From assembly GCF_004365175.1 (NCBI RefSeq), contig NZ_SOCE01000001.1:2715154-2779153 (forward strand): a DNA stretch of 64,000 nt. The letters are read 5' to 3'. Below, one piece after another: positions 7,539 to 15,410 of the stretch; the stretch's first letter is position 1; every line of letters starts with the position of its first letter. Source of the stretch: Kribbella voronezhensis (GTDB lineage: Bacteria; Actinomycetota; Actinomycetes; Propionibacteriales; Kribbellaceae). Position numbers and translations under genes: made by a program. The notes beneath the pieces were generated by a model, which was not told the DNA's origin, did no database searches, and was given only the letters and a program-made list of their open reading frames with translations.

Positions 7539-8101
7539 CAGGCCACCTCGCTCGCATAAACGGAATACCCGAAACCGACCGAAACGTTCGCCTTTCCGGC
7601 CTCGGGCTGGGTCGCGTACAGGTGCAGCTCGGCGCCCGGCCGCAGCCAGACCGCCAGGTGACGGCGGCGATCACGCCACTCATCAGGGATCCGCGGATCG
7701 TTGCCTGGGCCAACGAAAACAGGGTCGCCCCAGTGCTTGCGCGCCAGCGCCAGTTGCCCCGGCCAGCGATCGTCCAGGCCCTCTTCGGCCAGCTCGACCT
7801 CGTCGGCCTCGATGTCGTACGCCGACCAGCCGCTCCTTGGGCTGTCGGGCAGCACCGCGTCGGGCAGCACCAGCATCACGGTCTCGCGCCGGGTGACCAG
7901 GCCCCAGGTGTACCGGTCGGGGTCGATGTTGCCGGGAGCCCAGGGACGCCAGCCGGTGGCGGCAGTCACCCGCGACACCAGCGCGCGGATGGCGTCCAGA
8001 CCGGTCTCGGGCGGTCCCCACACCCGGTTCCAGTCGTACACCTCCGCGAGGTCGGCCATAGCGCGCTCGTCGTCGTCCGACGACCGCTGCTGCGTCCTCA
8101 C
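7538..8101 (-). CDS. Hypothetical protein coupled to the acidic repeat protein
   Basis: A 187-residue soluble protein with no recognisable catalytic motif. It is rich in Trp, Pro and Asp, with conserved-looking segments YDWNRVWGPPETGLDAI, TGWRPWAPGNIDPDRYTWG, SGWSAYDIEADEVE and RRRHLAVWLRPGAELHLYA. GTG at 8101 is preceded by GAGGAG at 8-nt spacing and is my chosen start; the ATG at 8059 is an alternative. The frame stays open far upstream but lacks sensible protein character there. It ends in TGATG, overlapping the start of the repeat protein gene, so the two form a coupled pair. Such a pair could be effector/partner or chaperone/client; nothing in the sequence settles this. Confidence 0.65.
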   Translation of the reverse strand: MRTQQRSSDDDERAMADLAEVYDWNRVWGPPETGLDAIRALVSRVTAATGWRPWAPGNIDPDRYTWGLVTRRETVMLVLPDAVLPDSPRSGWSAYDIEADEVELAEEGLDDRWPGQLALARKHWGDPVFVGPGNDPRIPDEWRDRRRHLAVWLRPGAELHLYATQPEAGKANVSVGFGYSVYASEVA

Positions 8102-8500
8102 CTGTCCCGCTCCTCTCGATCCGAACCTCCCCAGCCTAGAGCCGCCCGGTGCCACCGCGCAGAAGACGCACCACCCCACCACCCCGGATCCCCCTCCTGC
8201 CACCGACCCAGCCACGGAAACGCCCACCAGCCGCACAAGGCGACCGGGAGAGGAGGGCGCCGGGCAGCGCGACAGGCGGCGCGACACCCACTGGGCAGGT
8301 CGACACCCGCCGGGCAGCGCGGGAGGAGAGGGATGGGGCGACAGACCTACGGCGAGATGGTTCGAGGGTGACTTCTCGGGGTGAAGGTGTTTGTGGAAGG
8401 TAAGCGGGTGGGGGTTGTGCTGGGTGGGGCGGTGGGGTGGGGCGGCGGGCGTTCGTGAGCAGTAATCGGTGGCGCGCACCGGCGTACGGATTCCTGCGCT
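8102..8500. other. Intergenic region, no gene seen
   Basis: About 400 bp between a minus-strand start (8101) and a plus-strand start (8501), so it should hold two divergent promoters. It has a run of CGGGCAGCGCG-type short repeats near 8260-8330 and a G/T-rich segment (8380-8450). I see no convincing ORF, RNA gene or operator. Confidence 0.5.
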
Positions 8501-9682
8501 GTGATGGGAAGCATGAAGCTGCCCGATCCGCCGACGGAGAAGTCGTTCCCGTCGCCGCTGCATCACCCGCGCACGGCCACCATGATCGGCCGCTGGCTGG
8601 GGATCGCCGTGGCGATCTGCTTCCTCACCGGGCTCTTCAGCCATCTCCAGCAACAGACGCCCAGCTGGCTGGACATCCCGACGCGGCCTGCCTCCTTGTA
8701 CCGCGTGACGCAGGGCCTCCATGTGCTGACCGGCACCGTGTCGGTCCCACTCCTCCTCGCGAAGCTGTGGACCGTCTATCCCAAGCTCTTCGCCAAGCTT
8801 CCGTGGCCGCCGAGCCGCAAAGCGCTCGGCACAGTGATCGAGCGTCTGTCCATCCTCGTCCTCGTCGCGGCGATGGCTCTCGAACTGTTCATCGGCTTCC
8901 TGAACACCCTCCAGTGGTATCCCTGGCCGTTCCCCTTCAAGGAAACCCACTACGCGCTCGCCTGGATCATCATCGGCGCCCTGCTCGTCCATCTCGCCGT
9001 CAAACTCCCGCTCATCACGGCCCATTGGCGAGCCACCCCAGCAGACCGTACGCCGATCGCCGCGCACTCCGAATCGTTGCCGCCAGCAATCACCGGGCTG
9101 ACCAGGCGAGGCCTGTTCCGAACCGTGGTGGGCGCTGGAACCCTCGTCGGCATCGCCTCGATCGGTCAATCGGTCCCGGCGTTCGGGCCCATCGCAGTAC
9201 TGGCTCCCCGCAGGCCAAACGTCGGTCCGCAAGGCCTGCCCATCAACCGCACCGCCAAGGACGCCGGCGTGACCGCGGTCGACGCCGACTGGCGTTTCAC
9301 GGTGCAGGGACCGCAGCAGCTTTCCTACTCTCTCGACGAGCTACGTGCCCTGCCGCAGAGCCGGTCGAACCTGCCGATCGCCTGTGTCGAGGGATGGAGC
9401 CAAGGCGCCCACTGGGAAGGGATCCGGATCCGCGACCTCCTCAAGCTCTGCGGAGCCCCCGAGGACGCGCGGCTGCGAGTCGTCTCGATGGAGAAGGGCG
9501 GCTTCTACGCGACCAGTGAACTGCCACCGCAGTTCGCGTCCGATCCCCTCACCCTGCTCGCCCTCAAGCTCAACGGCGACGATCTGGACCTCGACCACGG
9601 TTTCCCTGCCCGCATCATCGCCCCGAACCGCCCCGGAGTCCTGCAGACGAAGTGGGTCCACCGCTTGGAGGTGCTCGCATGA
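8501..9682 (+). CDS. Membrane-anchored molybdopterin-dependent oxidoreductase (sulfite-oxidase fold) with a cytochrome b561-like N-terminus
   Basis: A 393-residue fusion. Residues about 28-170 hold four or more membrane helices of a b-type cytochrome-like domain with spaced His residues (HVLTGT, ETHYALAW, LLVHLAVKLP). A linker with an Arg-rich TRRGLFRTVVGAGTL helix follows, then a catalytic domain of the sulfite oxidase/MsrP fold outside the membrane. The molybdenum-ligand Cys lies in LPIACVEGWSQGAHWEGI. The substrate is unknown. GTG 8501, ATG 8504 and ATG 8513 are all possible starts with weak SD sequences; I give the longest. The next gene starts inside its stop codon (ATGA), so the two are coupled. 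Confidence 0.82.
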   Translation: MMGSMKLPDPPTEKSFPSPLHHPRTATMIGRWLGIAVAICFLTGLFSHLQQQTPSWLDIPTRPASLYRVTQGLHVLTGTVSVPLLLAKLWTVYPKLFAKLPWPPSRKALGTVIERLSILVLVAAMALELFIGFLNTLQWYPWPFPFKETHYALAWIIIGALLVHLAVKLPLITAHWRATPADRTPIAAHSESLPPAITGLTRRGLFRTVVGAGTLVGIASIGQSVPAFGPIAVLAPRRPNVGPQGLPINRTAKDAGVTAVDADWRFTVQGPQQLSYSLDELRALPQSRSNLPIACVEGWSQGAHWEGIRIRDLLKLCGAPEDARLRVVSMEKGGFYATSELPPQFASDPLTLLALKLNGDDLDLDHGFPARIIAPNRPGVLQTKWVHRLEVLA

Positions 9683-10287
9683 CGAGCCGCCCAGCCGACC
9701 GTGCCACTGCGGCGGAGAGCGCCGCCGCGGGCGCAGCCGTCCCGCCAAGCGAGCGCAGCGCCGACGGCACGACCGCCAGTGGCGCCACTTCCCCCCGCGC
9801 TGGAGGCGAAGGTGATCGGGCCAACAGCGCCCTGCTTGTTCGTGGGGCGCTCGCCGTGCTGGGAGTCGGAGTCGGGCTTTGGGGACTGCGGCTATTACTG
9901 CAAGCCGTCACCGGCGGGGCGCTCTTGAGACTGCCTCTCTGGCTGGGCGGCGCGGTGGTGGTCGACGATCTGCTCCTGATGCCGTTCACCCTGGCCGTCG
10001 GGTGGCTGGTCACCCGCTGGTCGACCGGCCCCGATCGGCACCGCTTGGTGACCACGGTGCGCACGACCATCCTGTACGCCGGCATCACGACCCTCGTCGC
10101 GATCCCGCTCCTGATCCGCCAGGGCAAGGGCGTCAACCCGACGGTGCTGCCCCGCAATTACCTTCTCGACTGGTTGTTGCTGGAGGCCACAATCCTGCTG
10201 ACGGGAACCGTAGTGGCGGTGATTCAGCGCAGACGCTTGACGTTCAGGAGGTCACGGGCCTCGTCCGGGCTCATCGGCGGACGCTGA
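9679..10287 (+). CDS. Predicted membrane protein coupled to the molybdopterin oxidoreductase
   Basis: A 202-residue protein with an Ala/Ser/Gly-rich disordered N-terminus (1-48) and four predicted membrane helices (about 50-75, 82-112, 125-148 and 168-190), ending in a basic tail. ATG at 9679 overlaps the upstream TGA by 4 nt, implying translational coupling and perhaps a complex with that oxidoreductase. I know no named family for it. Its last 64 nt overlap the end of the convergent keto-acid cleavage gene, so one 3' end may be slightly different from annotated. Confidence 0.6.
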   Translation: MTSRPADRATAAESAAAGAAVPPSERSADGTTASGATSPRAGGEGDRANSALLVRGALAVLGVGVGLWGLRLLLQAVTGGALLRLPLWLGGAVVVDDLLLMPFTLAVGWLVTRWSTGPDRHRLVTTVRTTILYAGITTLVAIPLLIRQGKGVNPTVLPRNYLLDWLLLEATILLTGTVVAVIQRRRLTFRRSRASSGLIGGR

Positions 10288-11054
10288 GCCAGCGTCGCCA
10301 GCGCGGCAGCCCGCTCGACGAGTTCCGCGTTGTGCGAAACGGGCTTGCCCTTCGCCAGAGTCAACGTGTCCTCCATGCCGACCCGCAGGTGGCCGCCCTT
10401 GGAGAGCGCCGCCAGGGCGACCGGCAGCGTGCTGCGTCCGACTCCGGTGGCGGACCACGAGGTCACGGCCGACGGAAGACCGTTGACTGCGGCAACCAAC
10501 GCGTCCGTGGTACCAGGCATGCCGCCGGGGACGCCCATGACGAGATCGCAGTGCACCTTGCCGCCGTACGGCAGGCCGAACTTGTCCAGCAATCGGTGCA
10601 GCGCAGCGACATGACCGAGGTCGAACAGCTCGAACTCGGGCACGATCTCGCGTTCCTGGGTGAGCCGGTAGAGCTCGGTCACGAACGGCCAGGGGTTCAT
10701 GAACACGTCGTCGCCGAAGTTGACCGTACCCATCGTGAGCGAGCAGGAGTCCGGTGCCGCGTCCAGGACCCGCAGCCGATGCTCGAACGGGTCGGTGACC
10801 GCGCCGCCGGTCGACAACTGCACGATCAACGCGGTGTTCTCGCGGACGGCGGTCACGGTCTCGCGCAGCCGGCCGAGGTCGAGCGTCGGCCGGTGCTCAC
10901 CGTCGCGGATGTGAATGTGGATCATCGCCGCGCCGGCGGCCTCGCAGCGCTTCGCGGTCTCGACCAGCTCCTCGAGCGTGGTCGGCAGCGCCGGGCAGTC
11001 GGCCTTCGCGGTCTCGGCACCGGTGGGGGCAACGGTCAGCAACGTCGACGTCAT
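10224..11054 (-). CDS. Beta-keto acid cleavage enzyme (BKACE, DUF849; Kce family)
   Basis: A 276-residue TIM-barrel enzyme of the family that condenses a beta-keto acid with acetyl-CoA and cleaves it to an acetoacetate-type product and a new CoA ester, as 3-keto-5-aminohexanoate cleavage enzyme does in lysine fermentation. Zinc ligands are visible in MIHIHIRD (His46, His48), with the family strand VQLSTGG and the glycine-rich segment GVPGGMPGT. The ATG at 11054 gives the family N-terminus (TLLTVAPTGAE). It is divergent from dtd. The specific substrate cannot be read from sequence, because this family covers many keto acids. Confidence 0.85.
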   Translation of the reverse strand: MTSTLLTVAPTGAETAKADCPALPTTLEELVETAKRCEAAGAAMIHIHIRDGEHRPTLDLGRLRETVTAVRENTALIVQLSTGGAVTDPFEHRLRVLDAAPDSCSLTMGTVNFGDDVFMNPWPFVTELYRLTQEREIVPEFELFDLGHVAALHRLLDKFGLPYGGKVHCDLVMGVPGGMPGTTDALVAAVNGLPSAVTSWSATGVGRSTLPVALAALSKGGHLRVGMEDTLTLAKGKPVSHNAELVERAAALATLAQRPPMSPDEARDLLNVKRLR

Positions 11055-11148
11055 GAACGAATCGTGCCAGATCCGGAGGTGAAACGAGATATTTGCCGGT
11101 CTGTGGGCGCGAATACCGGACATTCTCCCGAATGGCACACTTCTGCCC

Positions 11149-11574
11149 ATGAGAGCTGTTGTGCAGCGGGTGACGAGAGCTTCGGTGGTCGTCGAGGGCG
11201 AGGTGGTCGGCTCGATCGACGAGCCGGGATTGCTGGTGCTGCTCGGCGTCACTCACGACGACACCGTCGAGAAGGCGGCCGCACTCGCCGCCAAGATCTG
11301 GACGCTGCGGATCCTCCGCGACGAGCGGTCCTGCTCCGACGAGGGCGCGCCGATCCTGGCGATCAGCCAGTTCACCTTGTACGCCGATACGCGGAAGGGC
11401 CGGCGCCCTTCGTGGAGTGCGGCCGCACCCGGTCCGATCTCGGAACCCTTGTACGACGCGTTCTGCGCCGCCCTGGAGGATCTCGGCGCCAAGGTCGCTC
11501 GCGGCCGCTTCGGCGCCCACATGGAGGTCACCCTCGTCAACGACGGCCCCGTCACCCTCACCCTCGAAAACTGA
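11149..11574 (+). CDS. dtd: D-aminoacyl-tRNA deacylase
   Basis: A 141-residue cytoplasmic homodimeric enzyme that hydrolyses D-amino acids (and Gly-tRNA-Ala) from mischarged tRNA. It has the family start [15 protein letters not shown], the active-site motif SQFTLYAD (about residue 78), KGRRPS, and the cross-subunit Gly-cisPro motif in NDGPVTL near the C-terminus. Length matches the family. It is a single gene, with the divergent BKACE gene 95 bp upstream and a repetitive non-coding region downstream. Confidence 0.97.
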   Translation: MRAVVQRVTRASVVVEGEVVGSIDEPGLLVLLGVTHDDTVEKAAALAAKIWTLRILRDERSCSDEGAPILAISQFTLYADTRKGRRPSWSAAAPGPISEPLYDAFCAALEDLGAKVARGRFGAHMEVTLVNDGPVTLTLEN

Positions 11575-12092
11575 ACCCCAACAAGCAAAACCCACCAGAG
11601 CAGACTGCCACGCGAGGAACGCGCGGGAGCACGGCGAGCACGGGAGCACGGGAGCACGGCGAGCGCGGAACGCGCGGGAGCACGGCGAGCGCGGCGAGCG
11701 CGGAACGCCCGGGAGCACGGGAGGCGCGGGAGGACGGGGGCGCGGAACGCGCGGGAGCACGGGAGGCGCGGGAGCACGGGGGCGCGGAACGCGCGGGAGC
11801 ACGGGAGGCGCGGGAGCACGGGGGCGCGGAACGCGCGGGAGCACGGGGACGCGGGGGCGCGCGGAACGCGCGGGAGCAGGGACGCGGGCAGCGCGGAACG
11901 CGCGGGAGCACGGGGAGCACGGGGAGCATGGGAGGCGCAGGAGCGCGGAACGCAGGGAACGCGGGACCCGGGAACGCGGGACCCGGGAGCGCGGGGAACG
12001 CGGGAGCGCGGGGAACGCGAAACGCGGGGAGCGCGTGGGGAGCCCGGGAAGTGGGGACGCGCGGGGCGCGCAGCGCGTAGTACGGACAAGAC
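11575..12092. other. Purine-rich low-complexity intergenic region
   Basis: About 500 bp composed almost wholly of GGGAGCACGGG, GCGGAACGC and related G/A-rich words on the plus strand. Frames are open on both strands for hundreds of bases, but their products are low-complexity Arg/Gly/Ala or Pro/Arg polypeptides without start signals. I treat it as non-coding. It contains the 42-bp tandem repeats listed separately and many runs of three or more G that could form quadruplexes. Confidence 0.6.
11700..11867. repeat. 42-bp tandem repeat, about four copies
   Basis: Units beginning GCGGAACGCGCGGGAGCACG start at 11700, 11742, 11784 and 11826, exactly 42 bp apart. Copies 2 and 3 are nearly identical; the outer copies diverge. 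Degenerate shorter repeats continue on both sides (11620-12060). No coding role is seen. Confidence 0.8.
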
Positions 12093-12134
12093 GGACCCCC
12101 GGGCCGGATCGGTGGGATCCGGGACCGGGGGTCC
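12093..12134 (-). terminator. Hairpin terminator downstream of the secreted protein gene
   Basis: GGACCCCCGG (12093-12102) pairs perfectly with CCGGGGGTCC (12125-12134). Inner bases GGATC and GATCC extend the stem around a small loop. It lies 60 nt past the stop of the minus-strand gene at 12195. Confidence 0.65.
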
Positions 12135-12194
12135 GGGGTGGTGCCCGTCTGAATCGGTGAGGTTCGACTCAGGGTGGGGTGGTGGCCGGCTTGA

Positions 12195-13421
12195 TCAGCC
12201 GATCACACCGGCGGCCGAGTGGCCCACGATCACCTTGGTGTTCAGGCTGTAGACGTCGATCACCAGGGCGTTGACAGAGATGAACCGGTCCTTGCGCACG
12301 ACCTGGTTGAAGGTCAGCTTGGCGATACCGGGGATGTTCAGCGTGGCGTTCGGCTGGTTCGGCACGGAGTAGACCTTGTTGCCGACGCGGATGGAGACCA
12401 CGTCCGAGCTGTAGGCCAGACCGACCTTGCCGTCCTTGGTCTTCCACGCGGACGCCGACGACTCGATCGCGCCGATGGCGAGGTTGCCGACCTTGACGCT
12501 GGCCGTCTTCGAGGTGAAGGTGATGGCGGCCTTGTCCTTGCCGATGTAGCCGTTCTTGGTGGTGGTGACAGCACCGACGAACGCGACCCGCGGGATGTTC
12601 AGCTCACCGACGGAGACCCGGACGGTCTTGCCCTCGGTGCCCTGGCAGGTGGCCTGGTACGACGTCGGGCCGGAGGTGACCAGCTTGTCGACGTTGGCCT
12701 TCGTGCCGTACGCCTCGCCCGTGACCATCGCGATGGACGGGGTGGTGACCTCGGCGCGCGTCTTCAGGATCGCGACGTCGACACCCTCGGGCACGAACTG
12801 GTTGCGCACGTTCGCGTGCACGACGACGGCCTGCGCGTACGAGTAGATGCCGGTGCTCGTCTTGACACCGCCGACGCGGTTCAGCACGACGTAGCCCAGA
12901 CCCGGGATCGCGATCTTGGTGTTCGGCTTCGGGTTCAGCAGGTTCGGCAGCGACACGGCGCCGATCCGGATGGAGGCGAAGGTGGTGCTGCCCGTGTACT
13001 GCAGTTTGCCGTCCTTGTACCACGCGGTGGTCGTGGTCTTCGCGCCCGTGATGTGCAGCAGGCTGCCGAGCCGGATGTCGGCGGCGGTCGCGTTACTGGT
13101 CACACCGTTGCCGCGCGCGTCGTTGAACGAGTGCGTGTCGGTGGTGACCGTCTTCGCGACGGCCTGGTTGTTCACGTTCGCGGTCGCGAGGTCGTTGCTC
13201 TGCGACGCGTGCGGGTTCGTGGTGCAGCTGATCTGGCTGAGCACCTGCGGGCCGCTGTTGACCAGCCCGCTCTTGGCGTCGGTGCCGATCGAGTAACCGC
13301 TGTAACCGAAGACCTCGGCGGCGGACGCCGAGCCCGAAGTCAATGCGATCGTAGAAACCACGCCGACGGCGGCGGCGACGCCGACCGCGGCAAGCTTCTT
13401 GTATCCGATGCGGGGTCTCAT
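12195..13421 (-). CDS. Secreted protein of the choice-of-anchor P type
   Basis: A 408-residue exported protein. It has a typical Sec signal peptide (basic MRPRIGYKKL, hydrophobic core, cleavage near SGSASAAE at about residue 35). The mature part is Ser/Thr/Val-rich and beta-strand-like, with recurring segments of the form iPGlgyvvLN (IAIPGLGYVVLNRV, LNIPGIAKLTFNQV) and alternating residues as in the choice-of-anchor P family of actinobacterial surface proteins. No C-terminal membrane anchor or sortase motif is visible, so it may be released or non-covalently bound. ATG at 13421 follows a GGAGGGG-type SD. The function is unknown and the family assignment is from memory. Confidence 0.72.
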   Translation of the reverse strand: MRPRIGYKKLAAVGVAAAVGVVSTIALTSGSASAAEVFGYSGYSIGTDAKSGLVNSGPQVLSQISCTTNPHASQSNDLATANVNNQAVAKTVTTDTHSFNDARGNGVTSNATAADIRLGSLLHITGAKTTTTAWYKDGKLQYTGSTTFASIRIGAVSLPNLLNPKPNTKIAIPGLGYVVLNRVGGVKTSTGIYSYAQAVVVHANVRNQFVPEGVDVAILKTRAEVTTPSIAMVTGEAYGTKANVDKLVTSGPTSYQATCQGTEGKTVRVSVGELNIPRVAFVGAVTTTKNGYIGKDKAAITFTSKTASVKVGNLAIGAIESSASAWKTKDGKVGLAYSSDVVSIRVGNKVYSVPNQPNATLNIPGIAKLTFNQVVRKDRFISVNALVIDVYSLNTKVIVGHSAAGVIG

Positions 13422-13600
13422 GACCCCTCCTCCCTGAGTGATGACGTGACCCTAACGAGCGGGCCAGGACACAGACACAACTCAGGTGGTCGCGGTAGGT
13501 AACGAGAAGAGCGCCCTCCGAGATCAAACCGTTACATAGCCTCCATGGTCGAGAACTGCGAGGTCTTGTCGGCGAAAGTCGTTTGTGCGTTAGAGAAATG

Positions 13601-13638
13601 CCGAAAGGGCCCGGACGCGCAAGGTCCGGGCCCTTCGG
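13601..13638 (-). terminator. Terminator of the sulfurtransferase operon
   Basis: GGGCCCGGAC (13607-13616) pairs with GTCCGGGCCC (13624-13633), and the outer CCGAA and TTCGG extend the stem around a single bulged A. The loop is 7 nt. It lies about 30 nt past the sseC stop and is one of the strongest hairpins in the window. Confidence 0.8.
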
Positions 13639-13666
13639 GGCCTGCTACTACTTCCTGGGGACGGGG

Positions 13667-13963
13667 TCAGACGGCTACGGCCACCTCGGCGACCTCGCCG
13701 TACTGCGCCACGACCTGGCGGTCCACCGGCTCCGCCTTCGGGGCCAGCGTCCGCAACGTCCACGAGCCCGGCGCCGCGAAGAACCGGAAGTGCCCGGTCG
13801 CCGAGGTCGGCACCTCGGCCGTGAACTCACCAGTGGAGTCCAGCAACCGCACGTAGGCGCCGCCGACCGGCTCCTCGCCGCGCAGTACCTGGCCCTGGAT
13901 CACGGCTTCCTTGTCGACGTCGACACCCTTGAGGTCGAGGCCACCCTGCTTCGCTCCGCACAT
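13667..13963 (-). CDS. sseC: SseC-like DUF1416 protein of the sulfurtransferase operon
   Basis: A 98-residue protein matching mycobacterial SseC in layout. It has an N-terminal MCGAKQGG with the conserved Cys2, then a transthyretin/carboxypeptidase-regulatory-like beta sandwich with VIQGQVLRGEEPVGGAYVRL, SATGHFRFFAAPGSWTLRTL. It starts 2 nt after the sulfurtransferase stop (TGACCATG), so the two are co-translated, as in other actinobacteria. The biochemical role is not established; a link to sulfur carrier chemistry is inferred from this conserved pairing. Confidence 0.9.
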   Translation of the reverse strand: MCGAKQGGLDLKGVDVDKEAVIQGQVLRGEEPVGGAYVRLLDSTGEFTAEVPTSATGHFRFFAAPGSWTLRTLAPKAEPVDRQVVAQYGEVAEVAVAV

Positions 13964-13965
13964 GG

Positions 13966-14814
13966 TCAGGCCTTCCCGGGCTCGTCGCCGAGGGCAACCG
14001 GTACGCCGACCAGCGAGCCCCATTCGGTCCACGAACCGTCGTAGTTCTTCACGTTCTCCTGGCCGAGGATCTCGTGCAGCACGAACCAGGTGTGCGCCGA
14101 GCGCTCACCGATCCGGCAGTACGCGATGGTGTCCTTGCCGAAGTCGACGCCCGCGTCGGCGTACAGGGTCTTCAGTTCGTCGTCGGAACGGAAGGTGCCG
14201 TCGTCGTTGGCCGCCTTGCTCCAGGGGATGCTGGCCGCGGTCGGGATGTGACCCGCGCGCTGCGCCTGCTCCTGCGGCAGGTGGGCCGGGGCGAGCAGCC
14301 GGCCGGCGTACTCGTCGGGGCTGCGGACGTCGACCAGGTTCTTCACGCCGATGGCGTCCTTGACCTCGTCGCGGAACGCGCGGATGTCGAGGTTCTGCGG
14401 CTTCGCCTTGTACTGCGTGGCTTCGCGCTTCACGACCTCGTCGGTCAGCTCGCGGCTGTCCAGCTCCCAGCGCTTGCGGCCGCCGTCGAGCAGGCGGACG
14501 TCGCTGTGCCCGTAGAGCTTGAAGTACCAGTACGCGTACGCGGCGAACCAGTTGTTGTTGCCGCCGTAGAGCACGACGGTGTCGTCGTTGCCGACGCCGC
14601 GCGACGACAGCAGTGCCTCGAACTGCTCCTGGTTGACGAAGTCACGACGGACCGGGTCCTGGAGATCGTCCTGCCAGTCGATCTTGATCGCACCGGCGAT
14701 GTGACCGGCGTCGTACGCCGAGACGTCCTCGTCGACCTCGATCAGCACGACGTTCTCGTCGGACTTGTGCTCCTCGACCCAGTCGGCCGAGACGAGCGCG
14801 GATTCCCTGCTCAT
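13966..14814 (-). CDS. sseA: Thiosulfate sulfurtransferase (rhodanese), CysA2/SseA type
   Basis: A 282-residue tandem rhodanese. The N-terminal domain is the inactive copy (DAGHIAGAIKIDWQDDL). The C-terminal domain carries the persulfide Cys at about residue 233 in the active loop YCRIGERSAHTWF, which is nearly identical to mycobacterial CysA2. It transfers sulfane sulfur from thiosulfate to cyanide or thiol acceptors in the cytoplasm. ATG at 14814 is preceded by a GAGGAG-type SD. The gene is the second in a DUF4395-sseA-sseC operon that follows a short cysteine-containing leader ORF, which suggests control by cysteine supply. Confidence 0.93.
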   Translation of the reverse strand: MSRESALVSADWVEEHKSDENVVLIEVDEDVSAYDAGHIAGAIKIDWQDDLQDPVRRDFVNQEQFEALLSSRGVGNDDTVVLYGGNNNWFAAYAYWYFKLYGHSDVRLLDGGRKRWELDSRELTDEVVKREATQYKAKPQNLDIRAFRDEVKDAIGVKNLVDVRSPDEYAGRLLAPAHLPQEQAQRAGHIPTAASIPWSKAANDDGTFRSDDELKTLYADAGVDFGKDTIAYCRIGERSAHTWFVLHEILGQENVKNYDGSWTEWGSLVGVPVALGDEPGKA

Positions 14815-14844
14815 GTGTGCTGCTCCTCAGGTGGTAGTAGCGGT

Positions 14845-15297
14845 TCAGGTAGTAGTAGCGGTGCTTGGCGTACGAATGCGTTGGATCAGCAGATAGGCCT
14901 CGCAGCCGAGGCAGAGCCCGACCGCCGCGTTCACGAACGCGGCGACCAGGGCGAAACCGGTGGCGACCACCCCGAGCACCTCGGCACCGGCCAGGTAGCC
15001 GATCAGGCCGATGACGGCGAAAACCAGCCCGACCAGCTGGGCGAACCGGGGCGGCGTGGCGTCTTCCGTCTCCTTCGGCGGATCGAGGCGAGGCCGGATC
15101 AGCCGCTTGAAGAGCTGCCCGTACGGCGAGGCCTGGACGCCGAACGCGACCGAGATCGCGAACACGACGGCCTGAACAGCCAGCGGCCACGGGCTGTTCA
15201 GTACCAGCGTCAACGCGAGGACAACCGTCGTGACGCCGGCCGCGAAGCGGAGTCCGCGGGGGTCGACCTGGGATTGTGCTGCCGTCCGACTGGACAT
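14845..15297 (-). CDS. DUF4395 integral membrane protein
   Basis: A 150-residue protein with about four hydrophobic helices: two near residues 17-50 and two near 85-130. CLGC is at about 129-132 (GLCLGCEAYLL). DUF4395 proteins commonly sit between thioredoxin and rhodanese genes in actinobacteria, as here, and the CxxC at the membrane face suggests a thiol-redox role. ATG at 15297 has the SD GGAG 9 nt upstream. An adjacent CTCC could pair with that SD through a 4-nt loop, a possible translation switch linked to the leader ORF. Confidence 0.85.
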   Translation of the reverse strand: MSSRTAAQSQVDPRGLRFAAGVTTVVLALTLVLNSPWPLAVQAVVFAISVAFGVQASPYGQLFKRLIRPRLDPPKETEDATPPRFAQLVGLVFAVIGLIGYLAGAEVLGVVATGFALVAAFVNAAVGLCLGCEAYLLIQRIRTPSTATTT

Positions 15298-15362
15298 GAC
15301 GACTCTCCGGTGGGAGGTGGAACGAGCCGGGTCCGCCCGAAGACGCGGAAGGCGACGTACTG

Positions 15363-15387
15363 GGAACCGTGCTCAGCGACCGGTTCC
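15363..15387 (-). promoter_or_regulatory. Hairpin between the leader peptide and DUF4395
   Basis: On the minus strand GGAACCG and CGGTTCC form a 7-bp stem with an 11-nt loop, starting 23 nt after the leader stop codon. It may take part in attenuation, with folding that depends on where the leader ribosome stops. The mechanism is an inference. Confidence 0.45.
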
Positions 15388-15410
15388 GGAGCGTTCGAGA
15401 CGCCGCCTGG

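Noticed and set aside
5603..8371. A 922-codon open frame on the plus strand, antisense to the acidic repeat protein
   Set aside because: It is the mirror of a repetitive high-GC gene. Its product is Pro/Arg/Ala low complexity with no start signal, while the opposite strand has coupled genes with good SD sequences.
11700..11867. Possible CRISPR array
   Set aside because: The 42-bp units are contiguous and have no unique spacers. No cas gene is present.
9879..12080. A 733-codon open frame on the plus strand spanning a membrane protein, the keto-acid cleavage gene, dtd and the GA repeats
   Set aside because: It covers four well-supported genes in other frames and ends in repeat-derived Arg/Gly sequence. 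Long open frames are expected by chance at this GC content.
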